The notes under the pieces: model-generated
What the model was told of the DNA's origin: nothing
Databases searched by the model: none
Seen by the model: only the letters and a program-made list of their open reading frames with translations
Program-made: the position numbers and the translations under genes
Shown: piece after piece, positions 6,570 to 11,365 of the stretch
Layout: every line of letters starts with the position of its first letter
Position numbering within the stretch: the first letter of the stretch is position 1
NCBI GenBank assembly: GCA_033809415.1
Contig: JAPXLT010000148.1
Location: forward strand, 1-11,365
DNA: 11,365 bases
Reading direction: 5' to 3'
DNA from: JAQVUB01 sp033809415
GTDB lineage: Bacteria; Verrucomicrobiota; Lentisphaeria; Oligosphaerales; Oligosphaeraceae

Positions 6570-6640
6570 TTCCCGTGTATTCCGTGGTTAAAAAATTCCC
6601 GTGTATTCCGTGGTTAAAAAATTCCCGTGTATTCCGTGGT
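6570..6640. repeat. 26-bp tandem array, about 2.7 copies
   Basis: The unit TTCCCGTGTATTCCGTGG plus GTTAAAAAA-type spacer starts at 6570, 6596 and 6622. It is a shortened form of the 31-bp repeat with only one internal period, preceded by a full-length copy at 6536-6566. The array ends one base from the stop of the GxxExxY gene. There are no unique spacers, so it is not a CRISPR. Confidence 0.9.
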
Positions 6641-6641
6641 C

Positions 6642-7046
6642 TCATTTAATGATTCTTTCGATTGTTGCTTTTGGGTAATGTCCAAAGTTCACCAGAAAGC
6701 CGAGCTGGTGTCTGCTTGCTTTCAGGTAGTTATGCAACTGTGCGCGATGTTCGTCGCAAATTTCTTTAACTGCCTTGATTTCGACAACAATTTTACCATA
6801 GCAGATCAAATCCGGCTTATAGGCCAGTTGGAGTTTTTCCTGCTTATAAAATAACTCCAGTTCAGGTTGAGATACGAAGGGAATATTTTGTTTACGCAGC
6901 TCTTTTTCCAGGCATTCCTGATAGACTGCCTCAAGAAAGCCACAGCCCATTTCGCGATACACTTCATAGACGGCGCCACGCAGCAAATAGCTCTCATCCC
7001 TATACAAAAAATCTTTCCGTGTATTCTGTGTATTCAGTGGTTCCAT
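6642..7046 (-). CDS. GxxExxY protein, PD-(D/E)XK nuclease-like fold
   Basis: A 134-aa protein. It has the defining GFLEAVY (36-42) and a PD-(D/E)XK-like core: D79 in YKPDLI and the E89-x-K91 pair in VVEIKA, then a Q/H-rich helix (HRAQLHNYL, 100-108). The family is widespread in Bacteroidota and PVC bacteria; nuclease activity is suggested by the fold but is not established here. The start is the ATG at 7046, which overlaps the upstream TAA as TAATG and has AAGGGGG just before it. An in-frame ATG at 7100 lies within the upstream gene and is less likely. Residues 2-11 (EPLNTQNTRK) are encoded by a copy of the intergenic repeat, and another repeat copy abuts the stop codon, so the gene is bracketed by repeats. 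Confidence 0.85.
   Translation of the reverse strand: MEPLNTQNTRKDFLYRDESYLLRGAVYEVYREMGCGFLEAVYQECLEKELRKQNIPFVSQPELELFYKQEKLQLAYKPDLICYGKIVVEIKAVKEICDEHRAQLHNYLKASRHQLGFLVNFGHYPKATIERIIK
7011..7042 (-). repeat. Intergenic-type 31-bp repeat, copy coding the GxxExxY N-terminus
   Basis: On the minus strand this reads AACCACTGAATACACAG and on, beginning two bases after the ATG of the GxxExxY gene. It is read in the same frame as the copy within hsdS, giving EP-L-NT-Q-NTRK. Confidence 0.9.
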
Positions 7047-7636
7047 TATTCCCCCTTCCCTTCCGTGGTCGCGCACTGCATGAGCACTGCTGACATGCAT
7101 TGTTCCCGCTTGTCAGCCAGCTCGTGCAGCAGCACTTGCTCGCGAGCAGAAAGCCTGGCCAATTCGACGATGCTTTTCTGTGTTTCCAGGCTTGGCAGTG
7201 CCACCTCGAGGTCTTCGATCGTCTCTTTGCTGATCATTTTCTGAGCCGTGCCCCCGGCACGACTTGCCAAAAAAATCTGTGCTTTCCGCTGGCCGATATA
7301 CCAATTCAAGTATTCCGGCAAAACCTTGTCCGGCTTCGTCACCCTTATTCTCAACAAAGGAGCGGCGACAACGGCCTTGCCCGGGTCTTCGAGAAGAACC
7401 GCCGATGTAGTCAATAATCCACGAGACCGGAAGACCAGATCGCCTTTCCTTACGAGATGGTGCGCTTTCACGGAACTCAAATCAACACTGACCAAATCAC
7501 TACAATTGACCGTGTTGTCATTGCGAAGGTCCTTCATCTGGATCACCGAAACATTACCATCTACAGCAGCCTCGATACGCGACCGAAAAGAGTATCCCAT
7601 TTGCACGCTTGCTATGTTTTTTATTTTCACCTTCAT
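7046..7636 (-). CDS. Half-size HsdS-like protein with one target-recognition domain
   Basis: A 196-aa protein, half the length of a normal HsdS. It holds one TRD (about 1-145): a start KIKNIASVQMGYSFRSR, VIQMKDL (31-37), KGDLVFRSRG (64-73) and a GGTAQKMISKETIEDL segment (128-143). One conserved helix follows (about 146-185, LPSLETQKSIVELARL then HELADKREQ). Such half-subunits can act as dimers or as recombination donors; neither is shown here. The start chosen is ATG 7636, with GAGG (7649-7646) at 9 nt; an in-frame ATG at 7669 has only a weak ribosome site. The stop TAA overlaps the GxxExxY ATG. It has its own promoter and lies about 650 bases upstream of hsdM, so it could supply a second specificity to the same HsdM, or be a remnant. 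The TRD differs from both TRDs of the full hsdS. Confidence 0.85.
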   Translation of the reverse strand: MKVKIKNIASVQMGYSFRSRIEAAVDGNVSVIQMKDLRNDNTVNCSDLVSVDLSSVKAHHLVRKGDLVFRSRGLLTTSAVLLEDPGKAVVAAPLLRIRVTKPDKVLPEYLNWYIGQRKAQIFLASRAGGTAQKMISKETIEDLEVALPSLETQKSIVELARLSAREQVLLHELADKREQCMSAVLMQCATTEGKGE

Positions 7637-7677
7637 GCAAAAAAACCTCGAGAAATGCTGTAATGTCATTTCTGCAT

Positions 7678-7706
7678 ACTATATACTGTGCATAAAGCGA
7701 TTGCAA
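7678..7706 (-). promoter_or_regulatory. Predicted sigma70-type promoter of half-hsdS/GxxExxY
   Basis: TTGCAA (7706-7701, 4 of 6 to the -35 consensus), a 17-bp spacer and TATAGT (7683-7678, 5 of 6 to the -10). Transcription would start near 7671, about 35 nt before the chosen ATG at 7636, leaving room for the GAGG ribosome site. It is the clearest promoter in the window. Confidence 0.6.
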
Positions 7707-7745
7707 GCCCATTTTGCAAAAATAGCGTTTCTGTAAAATACTTTA

Positions 7746-7776
7746 AACCACGGAATACACAGAATACACGAAAATT
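7746..7776 (+). repeat. Intergenic-type 31-bp repeat, copy after the sialidase-like gene
   Basis: AACCACGGAATACACAG and on, ending directly at the TAA stop (7779-7777) of the sialidase-like gene. Its orientation is opposite to the copy at 7011-7042, so the half-hsdS gene lies between inverted copies. Confidence 0.9.
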
Positions 7777-8901
7777 TTATTCGATTTGGATTTTCGCGCA
7801 AAGGGTATCGCCTCGATAATGTTCGAACCAGCGTTCTTCACCGACCGTCACTAGCGCATGCGTTTCATCCAATTTTACTGGATGGAAATTTCCCATTCCG
7901 GCGGCGTGTTTTTCCTCTTTCAGAATCGGCAGGAGTTCCCTTTCAGCCTTGCGGATCAATTGCATTTCCGCATTGATTTCCGCAATATAAAGCGGTGCAC
8001 GAAAACGCATGGCTTCGGCGTTGTTTCCGTTGTTTCTGGTGTAAATCAGGAACAGCCGGTCGTTCAAGGCCAGAAAATGCTGCTGGGTTGAAGATGTTTC
8101 CAGCAAAGTGCCATCGTCAAAACACCACGGATGAATTTCGCTCCAGGAAAGGCCATTTTTGCTTTCCGCATAGTAGCCGCGTTCGTCCTCGGCGCGAATC
8201 GTCATCAGGAACCTTCCTTTGTATTGGATCAGCGAGGGTTCCAGCAGTCCACGATCAACCGGAAGGGAAAGCGTGTTTCCCCTGCGGAGAAATTGCAGGC
8301 TTTTTCCGTCATAACGGCAGAGAACCGTGGTCACATGCCGTGCTCTTTCCCCGAAAACACCGAATGTCAGAGGAATCAGAACCTCATCTTCACCAAGAAA
8401 TTGCCTTTGGGAACTTCCGCAGGAATAGATTGAACAGTTCTCGAATCCTGGAATTTCCAGTTTCCGCCGCGAAACAATCCATTTTCCTGATGAATCGCAG
8501 ACACCCCAGACTGGGAACCGGCCTAATTGCGCCCCGTCATTCCGCTTCCAGTCCCCCAGTGAATCGAACAGCTTTCCATCTTTGTAATAAACATTATGTC
8601 CGATTGCAAGAATGGTTTTTGTCGGTGCATGATATTCCGGGACAACATCGCAGACGCCCTCGCTGATCCCTGGCGGCACTATGCGCCATTCGTAACCAGG
8701 AACCGGAATCGGATCGCTCCACGAATTTCCCCGATCTGAAGAAATACTCTGTTGCAAAGCACCGTAGAAATCACTGCCGCTGATGCTTTGCAGCGTCATA
8801 AAAACCCCATTTTCGTTCCACATGTTGCAGCAGCGCGGATGAAAATAGCTTACCGCATTTCCATTTCTGTTGGACCAAATGACCTTTCGAGTAATGATCA
8901 T
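7777..8901 (-). CDS. Sialidase-fold (BNR/Asp-box) protein
   Basis: A 374-aa protein with two recognisable Asp-boxes, SSDRGNSW (54-61) and SKNGLSW (247-253), each at the turn of a beta-propeller blade, and a repeated pattern of short strands throughout. This is the exo-alpha-sialidase-like six-bladed fold. Paired residues near the start (ITRKVIW) and LEPSLIQYKGRFLMTIRAED (220-239, split over two strands) resemble the Arg-bearing strands of the family, but I cannot assign the full Arg triad, so substrate and activity are open. There is no signal peptide, so the protein is probably cytoplasmic and may act on imported glycans. The ATG at 8901 has AGGTGA 5 nt upstream. It stands alone between two repeat elements; I see no confident promoter. 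Confidence 0.8.
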   Translation of the reverse strand: MIITRKVIWSNRNGNAVSYFHPRCCNMWNENGVFMTLQSISGSDFYGALQQSISSDRGNSWSDPIPVPGYEWRIVPPGISEGVCDVVPEYHAPTKTILAIGHNVYYKDGKLFDSLGDWKRNDGAQLGRFPVWGVCDSSGKWIVSRRKLEIPGFENCSIYSCGSSQRQFLGEDEVLIPLTFGVFGERARHVTTVLCRYDGKSLQFLRRGNTLSLPVDRGLLEPSLIQYKGRFLMTIRAEDERGYYAESKNGLSWSEIHPWCFDDGTLLETSSTQQHFLALNDRLFLIYTRNNGNNAEAMRFRAPLYIAEINAEMQLIRKAERELLPILKEEKHAAGMGNFHPVKLDETHALVTVGEERWFEHYRGDTLCAKIQIE

Positions 8902-8983
8902 CTTCTCACCTCTGTCTATGAATAGAAATTAATGCAAAAAAATGCGATGAGAATGTCTATATCTGTGAACCGCCAGCGCTCCA

Positions 8984-9070
8984 TAGGCCAGACCGCAAAT
9001 CCGCGTGCAATCCCATCCGTCAAAGCAGCAACCCTACAAAAATTTCCGCGCTTTCCGTGCTTTCCGTGGA
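8984..9070 (-). repeat. Long composite repeat, copy 2
   Basis: On the minus strand it runs from a TCCACGGAAAGCACGG start, through an A/T tract and GGGTTGCTGCTTTGACGGAT, to ATTTGCGGTCTGG. The middle 20 bases differ from copy 1 at one position. It fills most of the gap between the CBM9-like and sialidase-like genes; no gene is seen there, and a 68-codon frame through it is repeat translation. Confidence 0.75.
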
Positions 9071-9071
9071 C

Positions 9072-9101
9072 AAAAAAAATGGGTTGCGGGCGGCAGCCCA
9101 T
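9072..9101 (-). terminator. Intrinsic terminator after the CBM9-like gene
   Basis: On the minus strand, arms ATGGGCTGC (9101-9093) and GCAACCCAT (9087-9079) form a 9-bp stem with one mismatch and a 5-nt loop, followed directly by eight T's counting the last base of the stem (9079-9072). It lies 17 bases after the TGA stop. A T-run also follows at some distance on the plus strand (9109-9116), so it may act in both directions. Confidence 0.75.
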
Positions 9102-9118
9102 CCCAAGGTTTTTTTTAG

Positions 9119-10543
9119 TCACTCGAAAATTAGGATACCGAATTCATCGGGGCAATGGAAATCCTGAACGCTTTTCCAGGCCAGCCAGTGCGGGTGTGAG
9201 GTATGGTCGGCGCATTTGTAGAAATTCCCTGTCCATTCCTGCCCCGTCGGTGATCCGGCGAGATTTGCACGTCTGGCAAAGAACTCGAGGGGGATTTGGA
9301 ATCCCAGCCGCCAAGTCACCGGGGACTCGATCTCCGGATCGACAATCTCCGGCAGGGTATGGAAGCGTTTGATGCTTGCCAATTCCTCTTCCGGAATGGG
9401 TTCAAATTTCTGGGTCAAGATATCTTCGATTTCATAGAGGAGCATTTTGCCTCCGCAGTTGAACTCGAAATTGAAGTAGCGCAGGCTTCCCCTGGGGCGG
9501 ACATAGAATTCCACGCAACTATCCAGGCAGACCTGCTCCTGGTTTTGCCGTGCGACAGCTCTCACATAGCGGTCTTTGACTTGGAACAGCCCGTAAAGGA
9601 AGTTGTCGTCATACTGCAACTTCACCTGCGTGTCAGGGCTATGGGTGCGCTGGCCGCCGGGGCGCAGCAAGGCGGCTGTCAGTGTGACCGCCTCGATATG
9701 TTTCCAGTCCGGGCTGTCCCAGCCATTATCGATGGCCACTTTCCCCTTTGCTCTTCTGACCGTGTAGCTTTTCTGGTTTTCGCGTTGCGGAACGACGATA
9801 AAGCCGTAGGAGTTGATCAGGTTGCCGTCGGCATCCCAAGGCTTTTTCCAGAGCCGCATCCACTTGGCGGGCAGGAAGTCCGGATAAGCCCCGGCCTGGG
9901 GAACCAGCGCGAAGCTTTCCGCTTTGCCGGAGACCTGCCGGGTGCGGCTGAGATTGATCCCCCAGGGATGCTTCTCTGAAGGACCAAGCCTGCCAAAGTC
10001 TTTGCAGGGGATGGCCACTTCGATTTCCCAGCGATCAGCAAATTTACTGACATGCGCGGCGGTTCCGGGATTCCACAGCACGGGCAGGGAGTCGCGCTTG
10101 ATGATCGCCAAATCCCGCGATTCGTCCCAAATGGCTCCGGCTGGATTCACGGCAACCAGAAACCAGTTTTTGCTGGGGGTGTTGAGGTGTATTTCAATAT
10201 GGTCATCCTGAAAAATCTCTTCCCGGTCAGAAAACTGGCTTTTTTCCGCCAGCTTGTCCATTGACTCTTCAAAACAGCGCATGGCAACCAGGAGGAATTT
10301 TCGGTCTTCTGTCAAGCCGATGGCCGCTTCGGTACGGTTGATTTTCGGAATTTGCCCGGTAATTTCCGATTTGAGCAGAATCCATTCGGATTTGTATTTG
10401 GTAAGATTTCCATCGGGGATGGTATTGGCCGGGAGAATGGATGCTTCCGTCCAGGCGCCCGTTGGGATTCCATCGCAATCCGAGTCCTGTGCAGCGGCGG
10501 TCGCTATCAACGCTGAAAGGACAATCATATTTACAGCTTTCAT
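9119..10543 (-). CDS. Secreted protein with two family 9-like carbohydrate-binding domains
   Basis: A 474-aa protein. Residues 1-19 are a signal peptide (hydrophobic MIVLSALIATAAA, likely cut after A18), so it is exported. The first CBM9-like beta-sandwich spans about 30-235 (AAIGLTEDRKFLLVAMRC at 73-90, DDHIEIHLNTP at 113-123, WEIEVAIP at 172-179, PWGINLSR at 193-200). The second spans about 265-474 (VKLQYDDNFLYGLFQVKD at 307-324, DSCVEFYVRP at 341-350, FNFEFNCGGKMLLYEI at 357-372, ending DEFGILIFE). There is no catalytic domain; such proteins are common in polysaccharide-using PVC bacteria and probably bind sugar chains, though ligand residues are not identified. The ATG at 10543 gives a proper signal peptide, but only a weak ribosome site is visible. 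A terminator follows, so it is likely a single-gene unit, flanked by inverted copies of the long repeat. Confidence 0.85.
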   Translation of the reverse strand: MKAVNMIVLSALIATAAAQDSDCDGIPTGAWTEASILPANTIPDGNLTKYKSEWILLKSEITGQIPKINRTEAAIGLTEDRKFLLVAMRCFEESMDKLAEKSQFSDREEIFQDDHIEIHLNTPSKNWFLVAVNPAGAIWDESRDLAIIKRDSLPVLWNPGTAAHVSKFADRWEIEVAIPCKDFGRLGPSEKHPWGINLSRTRQVSGKAESFALVPQAGAYPDFLPAKWMRLWKKPWDADGNLINSYGFIVVPQRENQKSYTVRRAKGKVAIDNGWDSPDWKHIEAVTLTAALLRPGGQRTHSPDTQVKLQYDDNFLYGLFQVKDRYVRAVARQNQEQVCLDSCVEFYVRPRGSLRYFNFEFNCGGKMLLYEIEDILTQKFEPIPEEELASIKRFHTLPEIVDPEIESPVTWRLGFQIPLEFFARRANLAGSPTGQEWTGNFYKCADHTSHPHWLAWKSVQDFHCPDEFGILIFE

Positions 10544-10577
10544 AGAACCAATACTCGTTACCTAAAAACCTTTTTTA

Positions 10578-10658
10578 ACAACGAAGCACACGAAAAGGCA
10601 CGAAAGTTTTTTATGGGGTTGTTGCTTTGACGGATGGAGTGGCATTTGGCGGTTGGTT
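10578..10658 (+). repeat. Long composite repeat, copy 3 (diverged)
   Basis: ACAACGAAGCACACGAAAAG and on, followed by the T-tract and GGGGTTGTTGCTTTGACGGA, then GCATTTGGCGGTTGG. The block order matches copies 1 and 2 with more substitutions. It occupies the gap between the CBM9-like gene and the partial gene to its right. Confidence 0.65.
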
Positions 10659-10703
10659 CCTCTTCATAGGACTCGACGCTGCCGTTTTTTCACTCGTCCG
10701 GTT

Positions 10704-11365
10704 TCACTGCTCGATTGAAAAGGTTTTTTCTGCCGTTTTTCCGGAGATTAGCTCTCTTGCCCGCAGGCGCCATTTTCCCTGCTGTTCATTCAGGCTGAGC
10801 TGCAAGGTCGCCGAGCAGCTCCCGTTTTCCGCCAGGAGATTTTTGCTGTAGTGCCTTACCGTTTTGTTTTCGGGATTCACCAGCTCGATGCGGACTGTAT
10901 GAGCAGAAAGCGCCTTGGAATCTGCCAGAATGTCCAGTTTGTAGAAAACAGCATCTCCCCGGCAGTATGTCCCCTTGTCCAGGGAAAGCTCGAGTCCCGT
11001 CACTTTGTAAGGGGAAAGGGCGAAAACCTTCGCCTGCCCTCCGGACAGCTTGACCGGGACTTGTTTGCACAATCCATAGTACTTGTTGCCTCTTACATCG
11101 TAGATGTGAGCCTCGCGCGGGAAAACAACCGTGGCTTCCTTTTCGGAGTTGTCCTCCGTCAGGTAATCCTTCAAGAGGCAGGCGTATTCCATTTCACCGT
11201 TTTTAAAGAAAACGACTTCCGTGCTTCCCAGGTCGCGGCTATTCGAGTCAAGAATTCTTAATTTGGGCTTGACACCTGCCAGCTCCAGGATTTCCCTTAT
11301 TTTCTCCCTCTTTTCCGCTTCCTGCCCTTTCATCCTGAGCGAGAACACGTAGTCATCAAGAAAAT
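10704..11365 (-). CDS. C-terminal part of a large beta-sandwich protein (5' end outside window)
   Basis: The frame is open to the window edge, with about 220 residues visible, so the true start lies beyond 11365; the GTG at 11348 is not a credible start because coding sequence (FLDDYVFSL) continues upstream. Near the edge is a charged helix (QEAEKREKIREILELAG). The remainder looks like two beta-sandwich modules: TEVVFFKNGEMEYACLLKDY to about ALSPYKVTGLEL, then a last domain with DAVFYKLDILADS, VRIELVNPENKTVRHY and GKWRLRARELISGKTAE, which resembles the MG2/Ig-like modules at the ends of large extracellular enzymes of PVC bacteria. I cannot name the enzyme or show that it has one. It lies upstream of the CBM9-like gene on the same strand, separated by a long repeat copy; no convincing terminator follows the stop. 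Confidence 0.8.
   Translation of the reverse strand, partial: FLDDYVFSLRMKGQEAEKREKIREILELAGVKPKLRILDSNSRDLGSTEVVFFKNGEMEYACLLKDYLTEDNSEKEATVVFPREAHIYDVRGNKYYGLCKQVPVKLSGGQAKVFALSPYKVTGLELSLDKGTYCRGDAVFYKLDILADSKALSAHTVRIELVNPENKTVRHYSKNLLAENGSCSATLQLSLNEQQGKWRLRARELISGKTAEKTFSIEQ

Noticed and set aside
6536..6640. Possible CRISPR array
   Set aside because: The copies are directly adjacent with an A-run between them and no unique spacers, and the same unit occurs singly at many gene ends.
8916..9122. 68-codon minus-strand frame between the CBM9-like and sialidase-like genes
   Set aside because: It runs through the terminator and the whole of a long repeat copy; its HGKHGK-type residues are the repeat's 9-bp period read in another frame.
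10627..10851. 74-codon plus-strand frame
   Set aside because: It begins in a long repeat copy and continues antisense to the partial beta-sandwich gene.

Overview
The window is bacterial. The secreted two-domain family 9-like carbohydrate-binding protein, the BNR-repeat sialidase-like protein, the GxxExxY protein and the many intergenic repeats of the type AACCACGGAATACACGG fit best with the Lentisphaerota/Kiritimatiellota part of the PVC group. That placement is inference from gene style and repeats; no rRNA or marker gene is present. Every gene I can support lies on the minus strand, so transcription runs from right to left.

Right part (11365 to about 7750): the C-terminal end of a large beta-sandwich protein cut by the window edge, a secreted CBM9-like protein followed by a hairpin/T-tract terminator, and a sialidase-fold (Asp-box) protein. 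These look like polysaccharide or glycan functions. Copies of a longer repeat lie on both sides of the CBM9-like gene.

Middle part (about 7706 to 6642): a well-formed sigma70-type promoter, a half-size HsdS (one target-recognition domain) and a translationally coupled GxxExxY protein (PD-(D/E)XK-like), whose first codons are made by the intergenic repeat. A 26-bp tandem array and a long inverted repeat then separate this pair from hsdM.

Left part (6398 to 370): a compact type I modification operon in the order hsdM, dinD-like, a small (probably broken) ORF, hsdS, a 543-aa protein of unknown function with an HEPN-like R-x5-H motif, and an ASCH-domain protein. Junctions are tight: a one-base overlap at hsdM/dinD, one base between hsdS and the 543-aa gene, and 8 bases between that gene and the ASCH gene. 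No hsdR is present in the window. The two terminal cargo genes are the best candidates for an undescribed anti-phage or regulatory function.

Three structural features stand out. The intergenic repeat sits in frame inside hsdS, at the linker before the second target-recognition domain. A 41-bp tandem duplication upstream of hsdS appears to truncate a small ORF and at the same time to place a -35 and a -10 hexamer 17 bp apart. A 31-bp-stem hairpin formed by two inverted repeat copies ends 2 nt before the hsdM Shine-Dalgarno sequence. The left 369 bases hold no convincing gene; they contain a 9-bp tandem repeat and a pair of REP-like hairpins.
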